Positions 12,235 to 23,760 of a stretch of 64,000 bases of DNA are shown piece after piece. Source of the DNA: Albula goreensis (lineage: Eukaryota > Chordata > Actinopteri > Albuliformes > Albulidae); the NCBI GenBank assembly GCA_022829145.1, contig CM040753.1, positions 15,266,884 through 15,330,883 on the forward strand, given 5' to 3'. Every line of letters begins with the position of its first letter. The first letter of the stretch is position 1. The notes beneath the pieces are model-generated. The model was not told where the DNA came from and made no database searches. It was given only the letters and a program-made list of their open reading frames with translations. The position numbers and the translations under genes are program-made.

Positions 12235-15200
12235 GTGTGCCTGGTCAGAACCCTGCCTTTATTCTGTCTAAAGCTAACAACGAGGAAAGCCTGCATCAGG
12301 GTTAATCATGCTGAGGTCTGGAGAGCCACAGTATCAGCAGGAATTAGCTCCACCCAAACAGTACAGCTCCTCATTTCACTCCTTAATTTTCTTGGTCCAT
12401 GCGGGGAGCTAATTAACGAAATCAGGTTGCACAGTGTGTGGTTGGATTCCTGCAGACACTGTAGCCCTCTAGGACTATAGGTGAACAGATTTCATGCCTT
12501 GCAATTAATTTAATGTGGGTTATAAAGAGATGTTTTATAAGGGCTATAATTTTGGTGTCTAAAGACTCACAGAACAATGAACAAAAAGATGATATCACTG
12601 GTCCCACCTCCTCATTCAAAAAGGAGACATGGTAAGGCACACAAAGATTGGCCATATCACTCTTACTGATTAATAACCAACATATTTCAATGAGATAGAA
12701 ACTATAGGTTGTGATCCAGTAGCTGCCGACCCCACTTAAGTCCAGATTGGAATCAGAAAATTTAGACTTTTGCCAATATCAAAATAAATAGCTCACATTA
12801 TTTGTTCATTCCCAATTCTGAAAAATCTTTCAAGGGGTTAGCACCTGAAGCTCATCAGTATTTCACTTTGGGATGTTTAAATTCCTATAATTGTTTTTTT
12901 AAAACAAGACTTGCCCTCAACAGCAATGCCTATCAGTGAGCTGGTGAACGAGAAAGCCAGTGAACAAGAGCAAGTGTAAGGAGCCAGAGACCGACATAGC
13001 CTAGTTCCCATCACCACCATTAACTGAGAAGGTGGGACTGGCAATAGCAGCATCTTCGGCCCCCAGGATGGCGGTGACACCAAAAAACTCACATGACTAA
13101 AACCCATGGGTTATACCCTGGGCAGCTAAACCTACTCACTCCACAAATAAGCTGGGCCTCAAATTGTGTAAAATGCAATGATATGCAGTCTGTAAAATAT
13201 AGTGTTCTTCAAAGACCTTGATGACCAAGTAATATTACTGGACCATCTTGTGTGAAATCACTGGACATCATTTTATTTGAAAACCCATTACAGATAAAAT
13301 AAATAAAACCTGAATTGTATTTCAGGTGTTCCCTGTCCTACCCAGGAACAGCCAGTGTGAGGCTTTTTTTCCAGTCCAGTAATGTAAACCTGATTCAGTT
13401 AATTAAAGGTCTCGATTGAAGATTATGATTCATCAAAATCAAAAGATTGCACCCACACTGGCTCTACTTAGAGAAGACTGCTGACCATCTTTTATGAAGT
13501 GATGGGAGAATTACATTTTACTGACCACAGAATAGAAATGGCATCAGTGACTTAATTACTTGGACTAATGACCACAGTGACTATGAAGAGAAAAACATGT
13601 TTGATTAGTTTAAACAAGTCAGTGAAGACAGCAAGGTGTAACTGCACACTAATGGAGATCATAAACCTTATTTCAGCCATAACTCTTGTCTTGTATTGTA
13701 CTGTATTTATCAGGTGATGCGCACACCCACAAACTACTACTTGTTCAGCCTGGCCGTGTCAGACCTTCTGGTTCTGCTACTGGGGATGCCCCTGGAACTC
13801 TACGAGATGTGGAGCAACTACCCCTTCCTCCTGGGCAAGGGTGGCTGCTACTTCAAGACCTTCCTGTTTGAGACAGTCTGCTTTGCCTCTATCTTGAACG
13901 TGACAGCGCTAAGCGTTGAACGCTACATTGCCGTGGTGCATCCACTCAAGGCCAAGTACGTGGTGACCCGGGCCCATGCCAAGCGCGTGATCCTGAGTGT
14001 GTGGGCGCTGTCTGTGCTCTGTGCAGTGCCCAACACCAGCCTGCATGGCATCCTCTCTCTGAACTCCTCCATCTTGGGCCATCACATCCCAGATTCAGCT
14101 ATCTGCACACTGGTCAAGCCCCGCTGGGTCTACAACCTGCTGATCCAGGTGCCTTTAAGATTACATTTAGCAGATACTCTTATGCAGAACAACTTACATG
14201 AGAACACAAGAACATATGGTGAAGAGAACAGGCCATTCACCCAACTAGTCTTGCCATTTACCTACATTCAAGAATGTCTGTCTGACATACTTTTAAACAT
14301 TGTTCCTTTACACAGAGAAATACTGAAGTAATTAGGGTAAAGTTGCTTTGCTCAGTAGAAATTCTAAGTTATAGGCCCAGCTTCCTAATCGTTATATTTC
14401 ACTGTCACCCAGGTGACCACACTCCTGTTCTTCCTGTTGCCCATGCTCACCATCAGCGTTCTGTACCTGCTCATCGGTCTGCGGCTCAAACGTGAGAGGA
14501 TGCTTCATATGCTGGAAGCCAAGACTAGCCTGCGAGAGGACAGCTACTGCAACATGCGGAACCAGCAACAGAAAATGCGCCGCAGACAAGTCACCAAAAT
14601 GCTGTGTGAGTCCATGTCACTTTTTCATTTTACAAGCTTCTCAGAAGAAATGAAAACTCAATATAGAAAAATCTTTCCCAATTAAAGCTTTTTTTGCCTA
14701 ATTGAAGGCAATGACTGCCATCCAGGTTGATTACAAATCTGTGTTCGAAAACCGCACACTGCACACTGCATATTGTGTACTGTGTACTGCATACTACACC
14801 AGTATATACTGCATACTGCATGCTATTTTTAGTATTGTATACACTCGCCATTATCAAAATGTCTTACCTTTTCGTGGTACGAGGTAGCCAAGGGATGTTA
14901 ACAGTTAATCGGTTAACTGTTATTCGTAATAAGAAAGTTGATTGACTAATTTAAATATTAATAGATATTAAACACTTACATTTCAAAAAACATTTTCAAT
15001 GAATAACCTTATGTTAGCTATTACATTTTGTTGCTCATCAAAAATATCACCACCCAGACATGAAAACTCTTAAATATAACATGTGGGGACATTGCTTTCA
15101 GTTGCAACTTTTCTCTTGCAACCTGGGAACGTTGTTTCATGGCACCAATGAAGGAAGCATAACAAAATAGCATATGGGAATAATGCCTATTAGTGGTTAT

Positions 15201-18200
15201 TGTGTGTGCAGGGTCTCACGGCACATTATATTTATTCCTAATAGGCTTTGTTTGCGGTCTGTATTGCTGATTTTTCAGTCCAGGAATCCGTAGTTCATTT
15301 ATTTTTTTTGTTTGACTTAATGGCCTTTATACAATACAATCCATTTTACTGTTAATGATTGTTGCCGCTTGTTGTAATAAAACCACTCTGATACAGGACT
15401 ACACAACTCATTTAATGGTATTTTGAGTCATTCATCGATTAATACTTTAATTACAGAATGTAGTAAATTCAGATTTTATTTGACAGATGAATGAATTTTA
15501 AATGAATTTAAAAACGAATTTTTGTTCGTCAAAGGTTTACCTCCAAAATGATCTGTGACATATAAAAACGCAATTCCTTATGGGATATAGTAGGCGAGGT
15601 TGACTGTTCTGATGTATACTAGCAATATTTTTTGAAATCTGTATATCTTCTGGGTATCTTTGGCATACTGGAATTTTCATTTTGTTCGCATACTGCATAC
15701 TACATACTACATTTCTCTCAAAATCAGTATGTATTTGTAGTGTGGTATGCAGTTTCGAACACACCTAATGTCTCAGTACATCTGCTTCTTTCCCAGAAAC
15801 ATCCTCAATACAGGATTCTAAATGGAGAATTCTTAATAATTCTTTGAATTAAAGAAGGGACTGTCAGTACCTAAAATCCCAAAAATTAATAATAATTTAT
15901 TGTAATGTTTATTATGCTATATCATTAGAGAAGAGCTCCAAGGCACCTATCTTTTTCCAAACAGAAACACTGACAAATGTATTACTACTGTGGTTCATCA
16001 GTAATTGAGGAAGAAAGTGGGCAGTGTGTTATGAATGTTTATCATTTATAGAATATGTCATTATTTTGGAAAATGGAAAATCTACCGCTTCTCTGAGCCC
16101 TTCAATTACTTTGAGCTGTATGCTACGTAAACATGGAACATTAAAATCAAAATAGAAAATAGTCCTTTGAAAATAACTGTATTGCCTATTTTTCTATTTA
16201 AATAATTAGGTTTACCACAGTGATTGGATAGAACCAGAAAGAAAAGCTAAGTCTGTTTGCCATGAAAGCAGGCTCAATGTGAAAGCTGGAATGGCATCAG
16301 CAGAGGGTTCCGATGCTTTACATGGTCTCTGTATGCCTGTTGTTTGTGTGTACATCTAACTGACATGTATGCACAGGAAATATTTAAGGTTATGATTATG
16401 ATAAAAAGACAGATAGATGCAAGCAGACAGACAGATAGATCAATACTTAAGTGGGTTGACCTCTTTTCAAACAGTATAATCATGAACAAGTTATAAAATG
16501 AAAGTCTAAAATGCACTTATAATAATACGCAATAAAAATAGAATAATGCACAATAATGCATAATACAAAATAATAAAACAAATAAAAATAGTTTTTTACA
16601 TTCTTTTTTAATTGTGAATTTGAATATGCATTTTGTTTACTATAGCATTCCTCTCCCTGAATATGCCTTGTAGAGCTGGAAGAAATAAAACCCATACTAC
16701 CATCGTGTGTAGAGTTCAGTTTACTCATTGGGTTATATGAGGGTAGATGACTGATGATGCTGACATGTGAGTAGCACATTCCATTTGTATAAAAGCATGG
16801 TAATGATTCAGAAGTTCAGATTCTCTCTGGATAAGCTATTATCGTTCAAAAAACACAAAATAGATAATGGCGATGATACAGTGCTGCACCTGACAACCAA
16901 TTTCTTCTGAATAGTATTTTGTGCATCTCAATTTAGTGGCATCTTGAAATTTCAGCTATTAGTTCTATACATCTTGGAGCAATTATTTAATGTCTGTTAC
17001 CCTCTTGTTCCGCACCTTTGACATTTTTACTATAATTTAACAGTGGCATGTTTCTTCAGTTCTACAGTTTAACTGCTTAATTGACGTAGCTAGTACCTGA
17101 AGAGTTCTTTGCAAATTGGCTGTTAGCATAAATATGACAGAGGCTGCATAAAATCTGAATTTCTCCATAGTGTATGGGTGTTAACTATAGGCAGTTAGCT
17201 CCACCATGTCCAATGCTCTTTATTACATACTTAATTGGTTCATATACTCTCTGTGTGTGCCCACAAGAGTGAATGCTTCTGCCTGGCCTTGGCCTTATTA
17301 AAGTGAAGCTTGGCATATGTTCAGAAATGGACTTAAAATGTTAAAGCAACTGCATTTATTACTGTGGCTAGTGTAACAGGTGCAGTTGTTGAATTGGTCA
17401 GTTTTCTTTCTTGTGGTGAACAGTGCCCACACCAATGCCTTTAATTATTTTGTCACTCAAATTAGCAATCAGTATATGCTAATCAAAATTAGACCTAATT
17501 ATAGTTGTTTATAGACTATACATAGCAATATACTCTGATGAGCCAATAATACAATTTAATACAAGTAAACTGTATAAAAACTATTGTACATAAAACAGTC
17601 AAAAAAGGGAGAACAGCCAAATCTTCACATGGTCTGAGCTGCTCATGAGGATGACAATCGAGGACATACGCTGTCTGAGCGATATCTTTTTTTAATTCTA
17701 CTGCGGAAAGGTTTAGAGACAACTCAAGGCCAGCTCTGGCTGGTCACAGTGATGTGAAGCGACATTGCCTGTGCTGAAAAAGGCTGCATAGCCGTGAGCT
17801 TTGCAGGAAATAAGCAGTGATTGTGTCAGCTTTTCCTCACTTGTCTCCAGCATCCATCTGTAATGGAGCAGCACTCTCCACAGACATGATTCTATTATGT
17901 TCCCAAAAAGTGTAATCCATTTAAGTGGCAAGTCCAGCTGTGTTGTTGTAGCCAATTTAATGCAGTTCAATTTGTGTGTGAATCTGGCATTGCAGCAACA
18001 AATATGATACAATTCCAATACTCAGCGTTAATCAGGATGCTCAGATCAGATTGTTTATTGCACTCAACAATGTTTGTGCCATTCTCAATTTTACACAGTA
18101 AATGGCATATAAAAGCTCATTTTTACATGTGTGTCATTGTAAAATGCATCATCCCCCTATGAAGCAGGTTACAGATTTCAATGTATGTAGGAGTCAGAAA

Positions 18201-20889
18201 GAACTGTTCAGCATGTGGAGAAAAAACAACGTGCTGGAAAAACATATCAAGATTAATTTTTATGCATGCTGTATAAACAAATCCCATGAGCCTTTCAATA
18301 AATAACTGCTCTCTGTACCAGGGCAGAGAAATGGATGCCTTGGTGCCCTGAAATTCAATCGGATTATCCTCTTTCCGATCATGGTCTTTGTTGATTATTA
18401 TTTTTTGCCTCCTGCTTCCTGCTTTGCAGGATCTAAATTGGAGAACTCTAGAATCCAGAGAGTTCTGCATACAGATGTGAAGTGTTATTATTACATGCTG
18501 CCCACTACAGAGGATGCAGTATCTTTGTTGGGTGGACATTAATTCACAAAGAGTTCATGCTGCCAGTGTAAATGAATCTTGTGGCCCAGAAGCAAAGATA
18601 ATAATTCTCAGAGACTGAAGTGTAATGCTGAGACTGAGAGCTAATTATGCTGTATTGTGACACCTAATTATTGCTTCCATAGGAAATTTTTTGAAGTGAG
18701 CATGGATTTCAGAGTTGTCTCTCTGGTAATGATTAGATAAAACTGCTGAGTGATGTTGGAGAGGAGATATCAGCTGCTTATTAGCACTGGCATCCAGCCA
18801 GTTTAGCATCAGGGAGCTCGTTTGGAATTGCATGTTTAATCTGTGCTGCATGTTATATCAGAACTACCTTGATTCTCTAGACTATATGGTCTTTTCTTGG
18901 GTCAAAGATAAGGCAACAAAGGCTCAACCAAAAGTGAAGCAACAAGCTGCCCTTTTTAATGGTAACTGATTAAAACATTTTAGTCACCTTATAGGCCATA
19001 GACAAGGGAACAAGGGGACATGTTTTTCATCCAGATTAGCTCCACATTGCACCAAATCAAAGATCAAAGTCCCCATTTCTGACACATCTACAGTATTCAT
19101 CCAGGATAGAGTTGAACTTATTTTCCACTGGTAAGATTCAACTTCCCTGTGTTAAATAAATTTATGCAAAATAACTTCAATAAGTGTGTCGCTTTGTGAT
19201 GTTTCAAGGAACCAATTGTCTGCTGTTTGTTTAATAGAAATCTCTTAGAATAGACAATTAAAGGATAATAAGGGAGTATCATGGTTTATTATTCCCAACT
19301 GCGATTGTTTAACTGAATTTAAGAAAGAACATTAAGAAAGCTCTCTTGTGTGGAATAAGCAGAAACTACAACAAGAAAAAGGAGTAAGTTTGAAGTTCAC
19401 AGCTAGGGACAGACTTACAATTAACACAACAGGTGCTAAAAGTTACAAAACAACAGCCTCAAAATGACCAAAGAACTGCCTCTCAGTTATATACATACCT
19501 CCAAGACTCTGCCTCAATGAATACGAAGTACAGATTAATGGTAGGGAGACCATTCAGGGTCAGCTTTTCAGCATAGTCAATGGGCATAAATACATGGCCT
19601 GGTGCAATGAAAAGAAACTGAAAGAGAGTAATATGGTTGAATGAGTTTTCCTTATTCTTTTTCCCACAAAGTACAGAAGATCAGTACAAAGCAAATTATG
19701 CAAATAGTTAGTTATTCTCCCAAATTCAGAATTCCAAAGCCTTTGGTGGGACATGCAAAAAAAAAAAAATGCTTGTGCAAGCCTTGCACATCATGGCTGG
19801 AGGTTCAACATGGGTACCGGAGTCATACTATTACTGGCTATGGCCAGAGGTCTGCTTTGGGGAGACAAGTAGTGAAAGAAAATACTGCTTACTTTAGATT
19901 TCAAACTTCAGATCCATAATGCTGTAAAATGTTATATTACAATACTACTGGCACATCCTTCTAATTGTTTTCTAAGTGATCAGTGCACCCATTATTATAT
20001 TGATATTCATTCCTTTCCAACAGATTAGTCAATAATAGCGGCATTCAATCCATATTTTAACTGCACAAGTTAACTGCATCTCAAATTAAGAACCATTTTA
20101 CAAGAGACTGTCAAAGGGCACTTTAATTAAATTCATTCATTATTTTAATCCCTATTCCATGAATGCCCTGAGTTATGAATGAACCCTGCTGACCTGAGAA
20201 TTCTATTCACACTCATTTTTACATGGAAAAGTTGCACTACTTTATAAAATGTAAGCAGTGTGTTATGGCCAACACACTAAGGACAAAGACTTAGAGAGGA
20301 TGTGAGTGATTGAGGTGGTTTGTCTGCCCCAATCACAGAAACATTCAAATCATTGAAACTATACATGCAAAATGAGTGTGTATGGGTGCATGGATTCATT
20401 TCTGTGAATGTTTTAGCGTGCAAGTTTGTGCACCTGACTGTGCATTTGTGCTCTCCCCTTTGAAAAACAGTTCACACATTTGTGTGTTTGCTTCTCCCAG
20501 TTGTCCTGGTGGTGGTGTTTGGCATCTGCTGGGCTCCCTTCCACACTGACCGCCTGATGTGGAGCTTCATTGACCACTGGACCAGTGACCACCTGGAGGT
20601 CTTCCAGTACGTGCACATCATCTCTGGAGTCTTCTTCTACCTGAGCTCCGCTGTCAACCCCATTCTCTACAACCTCATGTCCACACGCTTCCGTGAAACT
20701 TTCCGAGAGGCCATGTGTCAGCGCTCCCATCGCCCAGCAACCAGGAAGCACTCATTGAGCATCACTCGGGTAACGCTTCGCAGCACTGTTTGTGACAATC
20801 CGCCTGGGAACGGAATGCCTCATTCAGACGGGGAGGATTGTGACATTTACCCAGAATGCCACCAGGAGCATGAGACCACTGTAGCTTGA
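11950..20889 (+). CDS. nmur1: neuromedin-U receptor, NMUR1-like class A GPCR (four coding exons, 433 aa)
   Basis: This is a seven-transmembrane receptor for the neuropeptides neuromedin U and neuromedin S, a plasma-membrane protein coupled mainly to Gq. The coding exons 11950-12234, 13714-14148, 14413-14605 and 20501-20889 total 1302 nt, and all phases agree (0, 0, 1). Visible landmarks are N-glycosylation sites at Asn6, Asn29 and Asn37; Asn84 of TM1; Asp112 of TM2 in LAVSD; the Cys140-Cys226 extracellular pair; ERY at 164-166 ending TM3; Trp192 of TM4; Pro250 of TM5; CWAP at 314-317 in TM6; and NPILY at 357-361 in TM7. The segment [20 protein letters not shown] is shared by NMUR1 and NMUR2. 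[29 protein letters not shown] and the RSTVCD-like tail favour NMUR1. The length is close to human NMUR1 (426 aa). The start is the first of two adjacent ATGs in a CCACCATGATGG context. No damage is seen. Confidence 0.93.
12235..13713 (+). other. nmur1 intron 1
   Basis: 1.48 kb with no recognised element. The acceptor at the 3' end is TTTATCAG before GTG ATG CGC. Confidence 0.8.
13714..14148 (+). CDS. nmur1: nmur1 coding exon 2 (TM2 to start of TM5)
   Basis: Residues 96-240, from VMRTPTNYY through YNLLIQ. It includes the TM2 Asp, the ERY motif and both ECL cysteines. Acceptor CAG|GTG and donor CAG|GTGCCT, both phase 0. The donor lacks the usual A at +3, so it is weaker than average. Confidence 0.95.
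14158..14200 (-). repeat. 3' tail of an L2-type SINE/LINE inserted beside a splice donor
   Basis: Read on the minus strand this matches the widespread fish L2-clade tail (the AAGAGxATCTGCTAAATG type). It begins about ten bases inside nmur1 intron 2. The motif was recognised from memory of the family, not from an alignment. Confidence 0.6.
14413..14605 (+). CDS. nmur1: nmur1 coding exon 3 (TM5 to ICL3)
   Basis: Residues 241-304 plus the first base of codon 305. It contains the TM5 segment with Pro250 and a basic third intracellular loop ending RRRQVTKML. Acceptor CCCAG|GTG and donor CTGT|GTGAGT, phase 1. Confidence 0.93.
14606..20500 (+). other. nmur1 intron 3 (5.9 kb)
   Basis: It carries the inverted-repeat element at 14740-15763 and, around 17.7-18.9 kb, a long stretch without recognisable repeats that may contain conserved regulatory DNA. 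No nested gene is supported. A 138-codon minus-strand frame at 18123-18539 has no splice signals or family resemblance. Confidence 0.7.
14740..15763. mobile_element. non-autonomous DNA transposon with TGTGTTCGAAA terminal inverted repeats
   Basis: The left end TGTGTTCGAAAACCGCA (14740) is mirrored by the right end TGCAGTTTCGAACACA (ending 15763). Both ends are followed inward by many copies of ACTGCATACTAC-type subterminal motifs, in opposite orientation at the two sides. Near 14899-14920 is an internal palindrome, AACAGTTAA / TTAACTGTT. No transposase frame is left inside the roughly 1-kb body. No convincing target-site duplication is visible, so the superfamily is uncertain; the subterminal repeats suggest hAT. 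Confidence 0.6.
20501..20889 (+). CDS. nmur1: nmur1 coding exon 4 (TM6, TM7, C-tail)
   Basis: Begins after TTCTCCCAG with the last two bases of codon 305 (Phe) and reads [14 protein letters not shown], then TM7 with NPILY. The cytoplasmic tail of about 70 residues has Cys377 as a possible palmitoylation site. It stops at TGA 20887-20889. No canonical AATAAA follows closely; an ATTAAA lies at about 21183. Confidence 0.94.
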
Positions 20890-21340
20890 AAGGCTGATAG
20901 GGATAAGAGAGGCAAAGTATCATGTGAACTGTTGCATATTACCAGATGATTTTCAGCTATTTCCCTTGTCTTTGTGGAGGGATTAGAGGTCATGGTGGTG
21001 GTGATGGTGGTGTTCACAAGCCAGGTCTTAAAAGCTTTATGTGTTTCAGCTTCATTCCATTATGTGAAAGACTGCTTCACTTTTTCCATTTACTGTTCCT
21101 TTTTCTATTGAGTTTCAATCCACATAAGGTACTCTAAATGAACTCATCAGGATTTTGTAGAAATGCATTCCAAGCACCACCAATTAAATAGCAAATACTT
21201 CCTACTGGTAAATGAATACAATTCACTACAATTGGTCTTTCACAAAACAAGTAATTTCCTGACACGTGTGCGCAGACACATACAAATACACACAAACCGA
21301 GGTAAACTATTGTTCTACAGATGTGTTTAAGCTGTATATG

Positions 21341-21378
21341 AGGTATGGTTTGTTTGGAGAGGTATGGTTTGTTTGGAG
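21341..21378 (+). repeat. two-copy 19-bp direct repeat
   Basis: The unit AGGTATGGTTTGTTTGGAG occurs twice, head to tail, without a spacer. It is a simple local duplication. Confidence 0.9.
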
Positions 21379-22123
21379 ACCCCACAAGCCTGCCAAGCTA
21401 GCTCACAGAGCAGTCCCAGACCATTAGCCAAAGTTCTGATTAGATTCCAATTAAGCCTGAGATATCATGAGGAGGGAAATATAATGAAAATGATATATAT
21501 GCTGGGAAAATGTTTCAGGTTTAAAGTTTAAGGAGCATTATGGAAACTGGACACATTTTCATGGTGGGAAAAGTTACTCTGCCAGCAAATACTCATGTGC
21601 CAAAGGAAAGAGAGATTTACAGAAGATATCAGAAGCTAGATCTCTTTGAGGTCTCTTTGCCTGATCTGTCAGTTATTTGCGAGCATTTGCTAAATCCATA
21701 AAGGCACCAGCTAAATCCATGATATGTAGGATGTTCAATCACCATAGACAAAATGGCGCTGTTTCATGTTGTTTGAAGCAGATCAGCTTATTTTTAGACA
21801 CCCTGTGGAATTGTCCACCATAGTTCACAATCTTTTCTATAAATTAAAATCAAAGGACAACACAATATAATACAGAAAACTTTATTTCAAAAATGATTTA
21901 TATGTCAACATAAAGTATGTATAGAAGAGTCTAAGAGCTTCAAACATGTAAGTCTGACCTTGTGGAAAACATGCTTACTGAATATGAACGTGCATATTGA
22001 ATTATCAAAGTTCTTGGTAAGTCCTTTTTTTACTTCACTGTCTTCATTGTTCTTTTTTGTTTTCTTGTTTAGACCCATTGCTTTATATTTAAATAATTTC
22101 ACTTTTACATGACTCACATTTTA

Positions 22124-22143
22124 CAAACACACACACACACACA
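22124..22143 (+). repeat. short CA microsatellite
   Basis: About nine CA units. Confidence 0.85.
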
Positions 22144-23539
22144 GCAATTTTTGCTGTTCCATCATGTCTTAATGTCACCCCAGTTACTCTGTGGTCTTTG
22201 CTTATAAACAAATAATCAGGTACCACTCCTGACTAATTGCAATCTCCAATCTGAAGTTCAGAAATCAGAGGCCACAGTCGAAGGAGCAGTCGAAAAATTG
22301 ACTCTTCCACAGAGCCATGTCCGTCCCCCAGTGTGTTAATACACTTTATCACTAATTGCCTCGAGTGTTGCTTGTCCACATAATGCAGTGATGTGTCAAT
22401 CTTTTGATCCCTATGCCACAAGCTTTCCTATTATTTTCATCATCATCCGTTATTTTTCCAAGCACCATTGATGCCTCATTTCCACATCAACTGTGCAACA
22501 GTGATCAAACAGGCTAAGCCTACTCCATTGATAACCTGTTGAGCAAGGAGGATCTTAATGTCTCTGAGGAGCAGAGTGACGTTCAGCTGTGGGCTTAGGA
22601 CTTACAGATATTCAATGAGGGAAACTGTATTTGCATGTAATTTCACCATTGGTAATGTCGCTATGCTAGAATTTTAATCACTGATGTCTGGTTTTTTCCT
22701 TGTCTCTTTAATGTTTTAAAATGTAACTGGCAGTTGCTGTCAATAGGATGGCTAACACACACCCTGACGTCTTGGCTTTTGTGCAGTTTGGTGATGTGAC
22801 CTTCTGTGCCGCATGTCTTTCTTTATTAGTGTGTAACAATGCCCAGGAAAGATTTACACAAATGATCCCACCATTAAACAAGTGTTAATATGTTACAAAT
22901 ATGGAATGAAAATTCAAACTCAAGAATAAGAGCTAATTCAATAAGTTGAAAGGATATCCAACAGTACATCAGGTTTTTGAGAGGTGGTTATATATAGACA
23001 TATAGACATTGTTATTGATATGTTGCAGTAACTGTGATGTCAAAACAGGTAAGATAACTCAGATTTACATATAGATGTGATTGTGCATTGTTTACCTTTT
23101 TGAATGTAAGTTGGTTATACACTAGATCCTATATATAGTCTTTGGGGATGGAGATAAAGCTGCAGGTGAGTGGACAATGGAAACACCTACCTATATATAA
23201 ACAACAAGTACCTAAGTACAGCCAGTGATCACCTGCAGAAAAATTTCAGTCCTTTAATCCTAATGGCATATTGAACCATTCTTCAAGACGGAAAGCCGCT
23301 GATGGGGGTTGAAATCCACTTTTACACTCCAGATGGTGATTATGGAAAGTGTTTGATATCATCCTAGTTTTTATCCACTCTTGATTATATGTAGTAGTGT
23401 ATCTGGGGATGTTATCTTAGATTATGGGGACATGATACAGGGACAGAGTCTGCAACACAGTATGCATTTGGTATTGCTTTCATATTGATTGGCTGTTATA
23501 TGACGGTGCATCGCCATCAAGTTCAACAGCAGGCAAATT

Positions 23540-23760
23540 GTTGGCTTAAGACTTTCTTTGGCTTTTTTGCAAAGGCAAATCTTTCAATACAGACGAGTAA
23601 AGGCTGACTCATCAGACCACATAACGTTTTTTTTCCAGTGCTCCGGACTCCAGGTTTTGCGCGCTTTATATGTTTTTGAGCTCTTTAGTTGCCGTGTTGC
23701 TTTGGAAACTCATACATGGGGGTTCCTGTTTTTCAGGCCTCTTCCACATATGATACATAC
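23540..23760 (-). mobile_element. Tc1/mariner transposase remnant
   Basis: On the minus strand around 23600-23660 the frame reads KTWSPEHWKKNVMWSDESAF. This matches the segment of Tc1/mariner transposases around a catalytic Asp (WSDES). Upstream sequence on the same strand resembles the preceding basic region, but with stops and frame changes, and a stop follows soon after. The edges are estimates and no terminal inverted repeats were found. It is a dead fragment. Confidence 0.65.

Noticed and set aside
12235..12480. Extension of nmur1 exon 1 to a stop at 12480
   Set aside because: The next receptor segment (VMRTPTNYY) is at 13714, and the donor AAG|GTGTGC gives a phase-0 join. The extension has no GPCR resemblance.
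18123..18539. 138-codon minus-strand open frame in nmur1 intron 3
   Set aside because: No recognisable motif; likely chance within a possibly conserved intronic stretch.
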